Assembly: GCA_029204225.1 (NCBI GenBank)
Contig: CM055095.1
Span: 34,497,078 to 34,561,077, forward strand
Direction: 5' to 3'
DNA length: 64,000 nt
From: Diphasiastrum complanatum
Lineage: Eukaryota; Streptophyta; Lycopodiopsida; Lycopodiales; Lycopodiaceae
This document shows, piece after piece, positions 1 to 12,250 of the stretch. The notes under the pieces are model-generated. The model was not told the DNA's origin and ran no database searches. It saw nothing but the letters and a program-made list of their open reading frames with translations. The number at the start of each line of letters is the position of its first letter. Positions within the stretch are counted from its first letter, which is position 1. Both the position numbers and the translations under genes were made by a program.

Positions 1-975
1 TAGATCAGACTTTCTACCTATCCACATCTCGTACGGTGTTTTATTTTCCAACGTTGTCGTTGTTGATCTATTCTGCAGGTGTACTGCTGCAGCTATTGCC
101 TCAACCCAAAATTGACTTGGCAATCGAGCCTGTGCGATCATGTATCTGGCTTCTTCGACTAGCGTCATATTTCTTCTTTTCGTGACACCATTATATTCTG
201 GTGTGTACGCAGGACTGAATTGATTTTCGATCCCTTGTTCTTGGTAGAATTTTGAAAATTCTTTGCTCTTGTACTCACCTCCATTGTCAGATCTGATGAT
301 CTGAATCTTCTTTGAGGTGTGTCACTCTGCAAATGCCATGAACTTCTTGAAGGAATCAAATACTTCAGATTTCTTCTTTAGGTAGTAGATCATAGCATCT
401 AGCTATAATCATCTATCAACCTCAATCCTGAGAGCGAATCCATTTTCATCGGTCCACAAACATCTGAGTGGACGAGCTCAAGAACTTCTTTGGCTCTTCT
501 TCCCTCATGTGTGAATGGATTCCGATGTTGTTTGCCTTTCTGATAGGCTTCGCAGAACTCAGTATCGGGTCTTGATATCTTTAGACACTATGTCTTTCTT
601 ACACATGTCATAAAGGCTCCTCATGTTCAGATGATATATTCTCCTATGCCAAAGCTGATCTTCATTTTCTGATGCATTTAATATGCTATCAGAGTTGCTA
701 ATTATCTTGGCTTGGTAGAGGTTTCCTTCTCTGCATCCAACCATTAGCAATTTTTTTTGTAGTTTTCTTGATCATGCGGCATGTATTGCCATCAAACAAA
801 ACTTGAATTCCAAGATCTGCCATCTTGGAGACTGATAACAGATCTTTTCTCAGTGAAGGCACGTAGAGTGCCCATGGCAGCTCTGCTTGACCTGACAGTG
901 TTTGCAACGGTAGAGTTCCAATGCCTTTGCATCGCGTCTGCTCCCATCACCTAGAATGTTGACATTTTCAGAGCC
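1..975 (-). pseudogene. Ty1/copia pol fragment: protease end, GAG-pre-integrase, integrase core (runs off the left edge)
   Basis: Minus-strand translation, reading down in coordinate, shows copia domains in the usual order. Near 975-740 is the end of the protease region (LYVPSLRKDLLSVSKMADLG). Near 650-560 is the GAG-pre-integrase block (LWHRRIYHLNMRSLYDMC). Near 550-1 is integrase, with the zinc-binding CEAYQKGKQH segment, the first catalytic Asp in LVHSDVCGPM, IDDYS, the second Asp in RSDNGGEYK, and the conserved NRSTTTTLENKTPYEMW block. The reading frame is broken several times. The position of the third catalytic residue reads NGVTKRRN where copia integrases have a Glu (NGVxERKN), so the active site is lost. 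Reverse transcriptase would lie beyond the left edge. Identification as copia is secure; the element is dead. Confidence 0.9.
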
Positions 976-3900
976 TATACAATCTGTTTACTAGTTCTAT
1001 TTTCTGTCTGTTTAGAGGCTTGTTGGCATCTCTTGAATGTTAGCTTCTTAGTTCAATGCCGAAACCAGGTAGAAGGGACTGATATCGATGTAGTAAATGT
1101 TTTGCCTGTCAGAGGACAATCCAGGGAAGTCACTCTTGAACTAATGCACATGCATAAACAACCACTCATACATGCCAAAACATTCAACCATAAAATCAGT
1201 GTGTAGATTCGTTGAACAAACAATGAAATTCTACTTCTACTTTGCTGCAAAATGAACTAAAGTCAGATCCTACACTACTTTACTTGCATAAATTGACAAA
1301 ACAAGAAACAAAAAACTAATCTACAGCATCCTAGAATCAAGAAACTAACCAGTCTTTTGATTCCTGGACATCCCAAGAACATCAAGAACTAGAATGTTAG
1401 AGAATATGCAAGATTTATGCCACATTCCTAGCCTATTTAGTTTACTTGAATGTTGGCTCCTACATTAATCCAAAACATGAAATCTAAACCACAACTAGGA
1501 AAGCAAGAAAACTAATTCACTCTAAATCCACAACCACACACAATATGAATGGAAGGGCATGATCATAAGGGCATCACTCAAGAAAACCATCATGATCAAG
1601 GAGCTTAGTGTAGCATCAAACTCATGGAAAATCTTCTTATTAAGCATGGAGTAGATACAATGCAAAAAGCTCCTCTACTCAAAGAGGGAGTCTCTTAAAT
1701 AAGCAAGAGAGCTCCTTAGGTGGCATCCTAGTGGAATTTTCACATTTCACAAATTACAAGTGGAATAATGCTCTCCACTAGAGGTCACCATCAAAAGGTG
1801 GCTCACTCTACTTTCTTTAAGAGGGGTCTACTTGCATTTATTACATTTGCCTAGAAATACTAGATCCTAGATGGTCATTCCATCTTCCGGGATTCACCAT
1901 GAGGCTTACACAGTTCTTGCATGTCTTTCCCAGCTAGTATTTCTCGGCTCTCATACTCGGCTCTCAGTCTTCGTTCATCTCGTCTTCTCAAAGACCCCCT
2001 CCGTCTAAGGTGAGAGGTTCTCTTGAGTTGCTCTGTCCGAGTATCTTGGGGATTCGTCAGAATCAGCCAACATCATCCCACCCCTAATGTGTTGCAGGAC
2101 CCATTGCAACTCATATTGGACGATGTCGCTCCGCTTTGCATTGGCATCTTTGATCGTCACTTGGAAAAGTGTAGGTCCTCGTTCGCTGGCATAAAACCAA
2201 GTATTTATTGTTGTTAGTCTTTATCAAAAACTGTTTTGACAAATTGTCACAATTTAACCAGAATGTCTTATTGTTGTAATGGGTTGACATTCTCAAAATT
2301 TGGAGAGCTCTCAGCAGCTTCACAACTCTGCATGCATGAGTGCTTCTCGTGTGTCTCTTTGTTTTGTCACTTGTATCTGCCATTGACGGTTTCATCTTTG
2401 GTTTCTTGGCAGATTCTAACTTTTGGGAGGTTGTATCCTCCATATTGCTTCTGGCATTTCCACAATTCTGTTCTCAGTTGAAGTTCCAGTCTTTTCGATG
2501 CTCTTTTCTGACAGGTAGCACAAATCTTGGTTATCAGTCTCAAGGGGATGGACTCATCATCAAAAATTTGGTAGTAGGATGGACGGTTTGGTAACAGTGA
2601 GGAAACATGATGAAGGCTTGGTGAAAGAATGAAGGAACTGATAGTTCTATAGTTGCAGCCTTGGACCTTTGCAATGTCGAGCTTTGACCACCACTTGCTG
2701 GGTGAGGAGCTTGTTTTATTTTGCAAGTTCACGGTTGTCTTCATCTTTCTTTTCTGCAGCTCTTTCTTTTGATCCGTTACTTTTGGATCTCTTTGGGCTT
2801 CATAGGGGGAGATTCAACTATCATTGCCCCAAAGAGTTTCTTTTGATCAAAATTGATCTGACTCATCTGTTGCTTAAGTTTTTGTCCTTTCCTCCTCAGC
2901 TTCTTTGCTTAATTTCTGATGTCTTCTAGCTGCTTCGTCTGCTTTTGTAGGTCTTCTTTTGGTTGATCATCCATTGTAGGTGGCAGTTAATCTCCGCAAG
3001 ACACTTGCAATGATCTTTCAACTGCTTCAGTAAAACTATAAAAAAGTAGGGATTTCTCAAAAGAACAGTAAATTGATGATAAACAAACTAATGGAAGGAA
3101 GGGTGGTAGTGACAACGGTAGATGGTGTGGGCGATAAGCATGAGAATGGATGCAGATGTATGATGAGAGATTGGTTGAAGAAGGAGACTGATCTCCCAAT
3201 GCTTGTGTTTCCCTTTTCTGAAGGATCTTCGTCATGACTGGAATCCTTCTTCTGATTGAGTCTCTTTGGATTACCCATCTGTCTTCTTTAGCCTTGTCTT
3301 TTTCATATTTGACTTGTGACCTTGGCTGTCGATCTTGCTGATGTTGTTGCTGGCAATGTGGATGCTCCAATGGATCCAAGAAGATCCACTCTCTCCCCAC
3401 CAAAATCTGTTGGTGGGGATGTTGTTGCTGGTAATTGTTCATGCTCAGGATTGGATCGGTGTGTGGAACACGTAGTTGAAAACACGGTGAACATGTGATT
3501 GGACTAAAGACTGAACAAATTTTAACTAAATTTGTTTCGATCTTGTTGTAGTTGACTCGAAGATGAATATGGCAATGAGATGCAGGAATCAACTCTAATT
3601 TGACATGGATTTCTCATATGTCTCAAAAATCCTAAACTATTGTACAAGGGAATTTGAAGATGGATAGAAGAATGAAAATGTGTTCTGGAGATGCTCTACA
3701 GAAGACTCTCGTGCAATAGCTATTCTTCAAGCAAAAATCAATCACACAAAACAAGTGAAGAGAAACAAGGAAATAGACAAACGTCACAGAGAGTGAAAAC
3801 TGTATAGCACTTGTCGAACAAAACCTGCATTCATCAACATTGATAATGTACCTTGATAGTTGCAATATTTCAGTTGTTTTGTAGAGTAATGTGACTTACT

Positions 3901-4385
3901 CTTACATGCCCTTGTCAAAACAAGGCAGGGTTGGTTACACTAAAATCTACCATCATTGATAGCAAATGTTGTAAGATATAGCTTGAGATGCAGGTATGGT
4001 TGAGGTACTATGTCTTGAGGACCTCTCTGAACAAGAGATTCAGAACCGAATCTCTATATGGATTTCTGAATCCGAGAAATATTGTGTATTGGCACATTGG
4101 AAATCTTATCAGCATGTGGAAAGACAAATAGATTTGAGGTTGTAAAAGTGGAGAAAAACTGTCAATTCCCTGTGGAGGTTGCTCTTGGTTGGACATTGTA
4201 GCAGAGGACGGAATATCGGTTTCACTTTCTTTAGACAAGGACTCATTTCATATTAGTGTCTTTTTGCATTATGGAGCTGGTGTATTGTGCGGTGATGTAG
4301 AAGTTTGCAAGAAACTTCTCAAGTGAGCAGCAAGTTGATCGGTTGGGTGCTATAGTGCTCGTGTGGTGTTGTCGTGAGGATCCTA
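976..4385. other. Unassigned interval, no convincing gene
   Basis: No recognisable protein domain, RNA gene or complete LTR pair was found in about 3.4 kb. Several minus-strand frames are open. The longest (2987-3592, about 200 codons) is Gln/His/Arg-rich in the middle (NNYQQQHPHQQ) and becomes low-complexity. Another (2367-2744) contains no family motif I recognise. A small stem, CCACCA/TGGTGG, lies at about 3398-3417, beside a repeated GATGTTGTTGCTGG. The interval may include the decayed LTR and gag of the copia fragment to its left, since those parts would be expected here on the minus strand. That is only inference. Confidence 0.3.
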
Positions 4386-5716
4386 TTATGATTCATAACT
4401 GACGTGATGGGCAGGTAGGACCTTAGTTGGTTGTTTCAGACAGTCTTTGAAACTGTGTTTTCTGATACAGTCAGGACACTCAACATGGTACTTGGTCTTG
4501 ACTGGACAATCAGCCATGGAGTGGCTAGTTTCACCACAGATGAAACATCTGGTGTGCAATGGCCCTTGTATAATATCATAGCCATCTTGTATGGCTAATG
4601 GTTCTGGACTTTCAGATGGATATTCATGATAAGACAAGGCATTTCCAGACTGTGATGGATGTTCTTCATATTGTTGAGCTGTATGTGCTTGGATAGGCCG
4701 ATATGAAGGACAAGCAACAACATGATGCATAGCCCGACAGTGTGGAAACCATATTGGTTTTCGTCTATAAGGTACCTGTGCAGTGTTTGGCTGACCAAGC
4801 ATACTGCTTTGGATAGACTTCAGGGTAGTTTAAAACTCATTGGTGAGTTTCTCCATTTGAAGTTGGTGTTGCTTATTAAGCAACTCCAGCTGTGATTTCC
4901 AAAGCTAATCTCAGGTGTTCTCGATTGGCTTCGACTCATGGACAGGAGCACATGGTGCTCTTCTTTCCCTGGATTCGTAAATATCCGATTCTTCGTCTTC
5001 TTCCTTGATGGCATTAGACATAGCTAATTTGAGGCTCATATATTCGTCATTTGATTTAAGCTCGCGTCTAATCCATCTTGGAAGTCCGACTAGGAACCAG
5101 ATGATGAGCATCTGTTCGGAGGGCTGTTCTTGGACTTGACTTTTGAGGCATTTGAAATGCTCAATATAGTCTCGTACACGTTCGTCTTTTGCCATTTTGA
5201 TGTTACTCAATTTGACAAAAGGGCTCTCGATCAAGCGAAAGGGCTTAAAACGCTTGATAAAGGATTCTTTCAAAATTGACCAAGCTGTCTTATCAAGGTT
5301 GAAAAACCAATCACGTGCTTTAGCAATCATGGTCATCGAAAACAGTTGGACCATAGCATCGGGAGATGTTTCGCCATACACATCACATGCATTCTCAAAG
5401 ATTTGCAAAAATCTTTGAGGGTCCGAACTACCATCAAACTTTGCTAGATCTAGCTTGGGTGTACGTCTCTCATGATGAGCACCGTGGATAGCAGAAGCAC
5501 CATTCTGGCCTGGGAAGGGTCAGCACAATAAGAATAGGCTCGTGCTCATGAAGACTCAGCTCTATCAGGTTCTTGTCCCTCGAATGGGTTTGTGGATGGC
5601 TCGTGTATTTGGGCCCGCATTCGGTAGAACCTATGACGTCTGATTTGTTCAACTATAGGAGACTTGATCTCGTATGGATAATCTTCGGGGATTTCAAGAT
5701 CTGTATTGTCGGCCAT
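4386..5716 (-). pseudogene. Ty3/gypsy gag (capsid and zinc knuckles), family T1, minus copy
   Basis: The start codon is placed at 5716-5714. The N-terminal segment (residues about 1-56, with EPSTNPFEGQEP) ends in a TGA, and coding resumes after a frameshift with the capsid: KFDGSSDPQRFLQIFENACD, then a retrotransposon gag core at 5408-4911 (ARDWFFNL, FKPFRLIESPFVKLSNIKM, WFLVGLPRWIRREL). The nucleocapsid part at 4802-4386 has one CX2CX4HX4C knuckle (CFICGETSHSMADC) and one CX2CX3HX4C knuckle (CPDCIRKHSFKDC). The same proteins are encoded on the plus strand at 7503-9049, so this is a second copy of that family in inverse orientation. Nothing of pol follows, so the copy is truncated near 4386. 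Confidence 0.88.
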
Positions 5717-5940
5717 TGGGTACTGTTGTGTCGTTTTTGTGTTGGGTATGTGTTTCTGGTGTTTTTGGATTTTTTTAGGGTTTTTGGTGTTTTTAGATTT
5801 TTTTAGATTTTTTTGGGTGTTGAAGGAAGTGAAGGTGGAGAGGGCTTTCTATTGGTATTAGTCGAAATGCGAATCAGAGGTGTCGTTTGAAAGTTCTATG
5901 GTCTGGCAATGAGTTGGTCAATTGAGATGGTGAGGAATCA

Positions 5941-6675
5941 TGTCGGTCAAGATTGGACCCAGAACCGTCGGTCAAGATCTGACGCGAATCCTTTGGTCGA
6001 GATCTGATTGAAAATTTGGCGGTCAAGATCTGATTGAAACCTGTCGGTCAAGATCTGACACGAACCCGTCGATTGAGATCTGGTCAAAACTCGTCGGTCG
6101 AGATCTGACGTGAACCCGTCGGTCAAGATCTGATCGAAATTCGTCGGTCGAGATCTGATGTGAACCTGTCGGTCAAGATCTGACACGAACTTGTCGGTCG
6201 AGATCTGATCGAAACCCGTCTATTGAGATCTGACGCGAACCCATCGGTCAAGATTTGATCAAGACCCGTCGATCGAGATCTGATGCGAACGCCGGTCGAG
6301 ATCTGACGTGAACCCGTTGGTCGAGATCTGATCGAAAACCCATCGGTTGAGATCTGACGCGAACCCATCGGTCGAGATCTGACGCGAACCCGTCGGTCAA
6401 GATCTAAAAAAAAGCGTCAGTTGAAATTTGAAAAAAATTGTCGGTTGAGATTTGAAAAAAAAACGTCGGTTGAGATTTGAAAAAAATCGTCGATTGAGAT
6501 TTGAAAAAAAAGCTTCGGTTGAGATTTGAAAAAAATCGTCGGTTGAGATTTGAAAGGAAGCATCGGTTTAGATATGAAGGAAAGTGTCGATTGAGATATG
6601 AAGAAAGCGTCGGCTGAGATATGAAGGGAAGCGTCGGTTGAGATATGAAGGAAAGCGTCGGCTGAGATATGAAAG
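5941..6675 (-). repeat. Minisatellite, about 30 units of 24-25 bp
   Basis: Directly visible tandem array. On the plus strand the unit is GTCGGTCRAGATCTGAYGCGAACCC with drift. The last third (6400-6675) changes to A-rich units such as GTCGGTTGAGATTTGAAAAAAA and then GTCGGYTGAGATATGAAGGAAAGC. Read on the minus strand the core is CAGATCTYGACCGAC, the same core as the plus-strand array at 13774-14262. Because the unit is usually 25 bp and lacks stops, all minus frames stay open for 80-120 codons and produce cyclic pseudo-peptides (SDLDRR, RSRPT, QISTD). These should not be taken as proteins. The array lies about 220 bp upstream of the minus-strand gag at 4386-5716. Confidence 0.95.
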
Positions 6676-6955
6676 AAATGGAGCATGACGGGGTGGCTGA
6701 AGGAGTGTAGTTGATGGGTGTGGGCTCTGGTTTTGCAGTTTGATACTAAAGCGAATCTGATCACTTGTGTTTGCAATTTTTTCAGTTTGTCACTAGAGTT
6801 CTAGCTGAAATTTGCATTTTTTTGAGCACATTTTTCGCATCAGTGGTATAAGGCCCACCTTGTCAAAGTCTGACATAACCGAAATGCTATCAGATCCAAG
6901 GGTCTAGACATTCAAACAAACAACCATTAACAAGCGAACACAAATTCAGGAGCAA

Positions 6956-7400
6956 TGGCTTCAATCAACAACATACAATCCAAGATCTGTACAGTTCTAG
7001 ACTCATCAAGATCTAACTTCCTAGCATGGAAGGCAAAGGCCTCGCTGATACTGAAGGGAGAATGATTATTCCCTAGGAAGCTGGGACCGAGGAGATGCCT
7101 ACAAAAACAGACAAGGAGCTACGCGAATGGAGGGAGAAAAATGACAAGGCAGTAGCCTTGCTATCATCATCCATTGAGGATAGCCTCACACTCGACCTGG
7201 CTACACTCTCCAAAGCAAAGGAGATGTGAGATACACTACTCAGAAGATTTCAGATGAAATCCTGCAATCAGATGATGATGCTTGAAGATCAGTTGACAAA
7301 CCTGTAGTGGGATGGCAAAGACCTCCACAATGAATAGTTATTTGAGATAAGCCTATCGTTGGCTTCCAACATGACTCCAATTGAGGTTGCCATGTAGGAA
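6956..7400 (+). pseudogene. Ty1/copia gag N-terminal fragment
   Basis: The frame begins ATG GCT TCA ATC AAC at 6956 and gives ICTVLDSSRSNFLAWKAKAS, the usual copia gag opening in which a bound substrate region is followed by a conserved Trp. After a stop and a frameshift it continues as KELREWREKNDKAVALLSSS, SLTLDLATLSKAKEM and FQMKSCNQMMMLEDQL, matching the gag pattern W...ND.A...I..S...I....A...W..L. About 60 bp upstream, TGCTATCAGATCC (6885-6897) resembles a decayed tRNA-Met primer site (TGGTATCAGAGC), which fits a leader plus gag start. The fragment stops before any zinc knuckle and abuts the gypsy gag at 7503. Confidence 0.65.
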
Positions 7401-7502
7401 TGACCTAATCTTCTTTTTCAACCTATTCCAATGCACAAAGCACTCCTTTGAACAACAACAAATATTTTCAAAAGAGAAATCCTAAGGTACTCTACAATTG
7501 TT

Positions 7503-9049
7503 ATGGATTGTCCTTACAATCCAAACTATCCACCAGAGATGGTCTCCCCATCTACCGAACAGGCTCGATTTAATAGATATTCTAGGATGAAATCCCAAGT
7601 CCAAGAGCCATCCACCAACCCATTTGACAGTTGGGAACCCATGCGTTTTGAAGCTCCATACGATCGACCACATTTTCATGCTGCAAAATCTTTACATGCA
7701 CGAGCTCATTTAAACGGAGCTTTTGCATAATGTTTTGCATACTGAAAAACTTACTCCAAAGTTCGATTTACCTAAGTACGACGGTAACACTGATCCTCAA
7801 ATATTTCTTCAAGTCTTTGAGAATGCATGTGATGTCTATGGCGAGACATCACCAGACGCCATGGTATAGCTCTTCTCGATGACCATGATCGATCAAGCAC
7901 GAGAATGGTTTTTTAACCTTGATTGTGAAGATAAATGAGATTGGTCACTCTTGAAGGAGGCATTTATCAAACACTTCAAGCCATTTTGCTTGATCAAAAG
8001 TCCTTTTGTCAAGTTAAGTAATTTGGTTCCTCGTTGGACTCCCACGCTGGATATGACATGAACTTTGTTCCAATGATGAATACACATCATTGAAACAAGC
8101 CATTTCTAATGCCATTCAAGAGGAAGACGAGGGCTCAGATGTCGATGAGCCGCGTGAACAGAGAGCACATCGTGCTATCCAAGAAGCTCGACCAAACGAG
8201 AATACACGAGAACAGTTGTGGAAAACACAGATGGAGTTGCTTAACCAACAACACCAACAACAGATGGAGAAACTCACGAAAGAGTTTCAAAACACTCTTA
8301 AGTCTATCCAGAGTTTGATGCTAGGTCAGTTACCCACTGGCCAAATCCACCATAGATGAGAGAACACATGGTGCCCTCACTTTCGAGGTGCACACACTGG
8401 TAATGAATGCCCTTCATACCAACCGGTCCCAGATGCTTCATTGATCAAATGTGACATTTGCGACTTTATGGGCCATACGTCTCTCTATTGCTATTATAAT
8501 CCGAGGAACCAGCCTCACAACCAGTCAGGGAGACATTATCAACCTCCTAGACACCAGTTTGTTTTGCAAAATCAAAATCAGCCCTATCCATCTCGAAACA
8601 ACCAAGTCCATATACAAGAGTTGCCCAGACAATCTCGACATGAACCTCAACCACAACTGACGCTCTTAGGACCACCTCCAAATGGACAACCTGATCTAGG
8701 AACACAAAAGCATAGACACCCTCGAGAATTTGCACAGACACATCTTGTAGAAAACTCCTATGATCACTCATATCATCATGATGCAACACTTCCATCTGTT
8801 AGTTCTCAACAATATCCAACCGACAACTCATGCTCGTGCAAATGGGATGAGTATTCCACACCACCGGAAAATACAGCACAGCTAGCCATCCAAGAAGGTT
8901 ATGCTATTGCCACAGGCCCAATGAACAACCACTGTTTTATTTGTGGCGAAACTGGCCACTTCATGGTTGACTATAAAGTTAAGAACCAATACCATGCGGA
9001 GTGCCCAGACTGTGTTCGCAAACACAGTTTCAAAGATTGCCCTAAATAA
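7503..9049 (+). pseudogene. T1 gag (capsid and nucleocapsid)
   Basis: The first block (7503-7730) has EPSTNPFDSWEP, matching the N-terminus of the minus copy. Capsid follows from about 7760 (KFDLPKYDGNTDPQIFLQVF, DVYGETSPDAMV, AREWFFNLD, KHFKPFCLIKSPFVKLSN). Comparison with the minus copy shows that about 45 residues are missing after KLSN near 8020, where the text jumps to the PRW segment. The C-terminal capsid is at 8090-8359, with an acidic EEDEGSDVDEPRE stretch and a short coiled coil rich in Gln. Nucleocapsid (8441-9049) has CFICGETGHFMVDY, in which the last zinc-binding Cys of the first knuckle is replaced by Tyr, and an intact CPDCVRKHSFKDC. In the family, gag forms the virus-like particle and binds RNA. 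Confidence 0.88.
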
Positions 9050-9175
9050 TCTAACAGGATCCTTCCAGCATGTCATATAGCATCAAAACTTGTTAGAGTT
9101 CTAACTAGAGCACAATGCCAACAACAAGAACAACATCAAAACATTGCAAGATCAACTGACCCACATGGAAGCCAC

Positions 9176-9860
9176 TTGACAACTTCCACTTTACCCAAAG
9201 AATACCCAAACCCAAACAAGGAACAAAGGAGATACAAAGAATTTCGAGATGAGTTTTTGCGAGAGGAAGAACATACGAAAAGTTTGTTATCCGCTCAGAT
9301 CCCTGACAAAGAGCAATCCCTACAGGGACTTGAAGTCTTTTCTGACCTCCTGCAAGCTCAACTCACTATGCCATTCCATAGTGTGCTAAAATCTTTCACC
9401 GAGCTTCAACAATATATCCATCATAGTTTTCAGCTGCCTACTATTCTTGATGAACAGCGGAAAACAGAAGAGATTCTTGAAATTCTCCAGATTCCTATGA
9501 ATCTGCTGAATATAGGTGTTGCTAAGGGGACTAGCATCACCTTGCCTTTGTTCTATAAAGACTATCCTGCAGTATTTGCTATCCTTGATAGCGGATCAGG
9601 CGTAAATATAATGGCTTTGTCCTTGGCAAAGTCATGGGGCTTCCATACCCTCAATCAACCATGATCTAAACTTTGCATGGCTAATCAACGAGTTACCGAC
9701 CCTGCTGGTCATTTAACAAATATTAAGGTTCGAATAGCAGGTGTCAAATTTGTGATCGATTGTTCATCTTAGACATACTTATAAACTCCTTCTTGGTACA
9801 CCCTGGCTTCAAATGGCAAGTTTTGTCCAAGATTGAAAGCATAGCAAAATCACCTTTGGC
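9176..9860 (+). pseudogene. T1 protease region
   Basis: The upstream part (9176-9560) is a hydrophilic spacer ending GTSITLPLFYKDYPAVFAI. The retropepsin-type active site is AILDSGSGVNIMALSLAK (about 9577-9630), keeping the catalytic Asp in the DSG triplet. A TGA follows at 9662-9664, then the flap and C-terminal strand region appear in other frames (VRIAGVKFVIDC near 9730; HPGFKWQVLSKIESIAKSP near 9790-9860). In the related Tat elements this position reads VRIAGMQYVIT and LGRPWL, supporting the call. Retropepsins cleave the gag-pol polyprotein as homodimers. Frame breaks make this copy inactive. Confidence 0.75.
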
Positions 9861-10540
9861 AATCACGACAAACGAGTCACTGTCGACTCAACTGGCCATG
9901 TCAAGCCCGCTAAAGTTTATGATGATTGGTCATCAACAACATATGACGAATCAGATAGTGTCCCGATCCAACCCAAAGGCCATTATACGAGATCCACGGA
10001 CATAATCAATTGGGGATAGGCACTAGCCACTGTGGACTGTGCTGATTCCAATCGATGTCATATCGAAACCGCTGCAGAAGCTGTGGATATTCTCCCATCT
10101 TCTACAGACATTGATACACCCATCATCCCACTTATGATGATTGACCCGATTCCTATAGCGTGGTGCCCAGGAGAACCTAGCATCTCTATAGCCCATGTTT
10201 CCGAAGAAGGTATTCTTTCCATGGATGATGCTGAAATGACGGATGAACATATAATCCTTTATCTAGATGCCCAACGTTATCCACAAAAGCAATTCCTTAG
10301 GAGATCAAGTCAGCAGGGCCGTTGGCTCATGTCCAACTGACGTCCAATGTACCCAACACACAATTGTATAGGCCCAAACCCAAAGTATACACATGGGATG
10401 TGTATCCAGACGAAGTTTGGAATACAATCGATGATGACATGATAAGTGAGGCAACTACCCCGCCCACTCAAAACCCACAAAAACCTCGGTTACAAAAAAA
10501 TAAAATTATCGATACAAAATTAACCGAGCGTCAAAAATAG
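9861..10540 (+). other. T1 protease-RT linker
   Basis: Hydrophilic, Pro/Asp/Glu-rich coding remnants fill this stretch in shifting frames. One block (10032-10340) contains MIDPIPIAWCPGEPSISIAH, an acidic stretch, MDDAEMTDEHIILYLDAQRY, and then QFLRRSSQQ. The same order (a TPITFGVNMINVAWLS block, then DEQVLHHMD, then PAQPPQRSAMAK) occurs between protease and RT in elements A and B. It is therefore the family's conserved spacer, not a separate gene. No enzymatic motif is visible. Confidence 0.6.
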
Positions 10541-11648
10541 ATGTGTGAGAAGCTTAAGCAGCCGATTAAGCCCTTGTCTAAAGCAACAGAAACCAAACCA
10601 TCAGACCAAGCTTCCACATCCGGTAGTGACTCAACACAGATGATTTCCAAAGTTCCAGAAAACTTTGTGGAACCACCTTTCGATCTCCCAAGAAAATTTA
10701 AAGATATCACACTGGATGACGTTGTTATCCAGTTACCGCAGCCACACCGAAAACCTACACCAGGTTCCAACTCCTTTGAAGGACCAGCTAAAACGATGTC
10801 GTTAGACCTTAAAGATCCTGACGAGGAGACGGAACGAATAGTTCATGTTGGTGCACACCTTTCGGCCGAACAACTTTCTGATCTAGAAACTTTACTTCGC
10901 AAACAGGGATGTATTTGCATGGAACTATACAGAAATGAAAGGAATTTTGCCTGAAGTCGTGGTTCATACGATTCTTTTAGAAGACAACGCTAAGCCTATT
11001 CAGGCTAAACCTTACAGAGGTAACTCTGTCTATCATGAGAGAATTGATGAAGATATTAAGAAATTGCTAGATGTTGGGTTCATTTATGAAGTCCAACATA
11101 CTGATTGGGTATCACCCATTGTAGTTGTACCCAAGAAAAACGGAAAACTTTGTATCTGTGTCGATCTCAAGAACCTTAATGTGGTTACGAAGAAAGACCA
11201 TTTTCCCTTGTCTTTAACGACCCAAATCTTAGAGAAAATGGTAGGAGCTGAAGCTTTCAGCTTCTTGGATGGATTCAGCAATTATTTTCTTGTTAAAATA
11301 GCCCCTAAAGATAAACATAAAATGGCCTTTGCAACATAGAACGAGGTTTATGCTTATAATGTCATGCCTTTTGGCTTATGCAACGCTCCTTGAACATTTC
11401 AGAGGGTCATGCAACTGGCCTTCCAAGACCTGTTACATCAGATTGTCGAAATTTATCTCGACGATCTAGGTGTACATTCCTCAGCCGCTACACACCTTGA
11501 TTCACTGGAGAAAATCTTCATTCGTTGCCATAGATTTGGAATTTTTCTAAACCCTGATAAGTGTCAAATCTGGGTCACCTATGAGGTGGTACTCGGACAT
11601 ATAATTTCAAAGGACGGTATTTCTACCGATCTTAAAAAATCAAGGTAA
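10541..11648 (+). pseudogene. T1 reverse transcriptase
   Basis: The N-terminal part (10541-10954) carries the pre-RT segment EERTERIVHVGAHLSAEQL-like, with FEGPAKTMSLDL. RT proper runs from about 10935: HTILLEDNAKPIQAKPYRGN, DWVSPIVVVPKKNGKL, VDLKNLNVVTKKDHFPL, FSFLDGFSNYFLVKIAPKDK, MPFGLCNAP, and the catalytic EIYLDDLGVHSS with an intact YLDD box near 11450. It ends in LNPDKCQIW and VLGHIISKDGIS. Stops interrupt at 11337-11339 (TAG) and 11391-11393 (TGA), and the frame shifts around 10950. The YLDD Asp pair binds the catalytic metals in this family. Order and motifs leave no doubt about the domain, but the copy is not translatable. Confidence 0.9.
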
Positions 11649-11656
11649 TAGTTGAA

Positions 11657-12250
11657 ATGCCCTTACCTGCAACAGTGAAGGAAGTGTATGTCTTCCTCGG
11701 TCACACAAGTTATTATCACATCTTTATAATTGATTTTGTCGGCAAGGCACGTCGCGTTTATTTAGTTGTGGTAGATCCTCGCTGGACCAAAGAACGAATT
11801 AAAGCCTTTGAGGAGTTGAAAACAGCCCTTACCACGGCACCAATACTCCGCTCGCCAGACTACACAAAAGAGTTCCATGTGCATACTGATGCAAGTAAGT
11901 ATGCATTGGAGGTCTTCTTGCACAACCGGACGAGTATGGCAAGGATTTCCCAATACGTTTCTTGAGCAGGCAGCTGGTGCCTACTGAAGGAAACTATACA
12001 ACCACTAAGCGAGAAGCATTAGCGATGGTCTATGTTGTTCAACAACTAAGACATTATCTACTAGGCCAGACCTTTGCCTTCTACACCGACCATCAAGCCC
12101 TATTATATATTGCTAATAAATCTTGTAAAATGGGACGTATAGCTCGATGGCTGTTGATATTAGAAGAATTTAATTTTCGCATAGTCGTTCGGAAAGGAAC
12201 CCAACATTTCATAGCGGATCACCTTTCCCGGCTCCCTAATGCTGAAAAAG
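11657..12250 (+). pseudogene. T1 RNase H
   Basis: After the RT connection (MPLPATVKEVYVFLGHTSYY) comes the RNase H fold: FHVHTDASKYALEVFLHN (first Asp), ISQYVS, a stop, then LVPTEGNYTTTKREALAMVY (Glu), FAFYTDHQALLYI (second Asp) and finally HFIADHLSRLPN (third Asp) near 12200-12235. The catalytic carboxylates are therefore present, but the domain is split by a TGA at 11963 and a frame change. RNase H removes the RNA strand from RNA:DNA hybrids during reverse transcription. Confidence 0.87.

Noticed and set aside
2987-3592. 201-codon minus-strand frame as a host gene
   Set aside because: Low-complexity Gln/His stretches, no domain, no start context or splice evidence.
5941-6776. Long minus-strand open frames (80-120 codons) rich in SDLDRR and RSRPT
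   Set aside because: They follow from a stop-free 25-bp tandem unit that is open in every frame; no start signal or homology.
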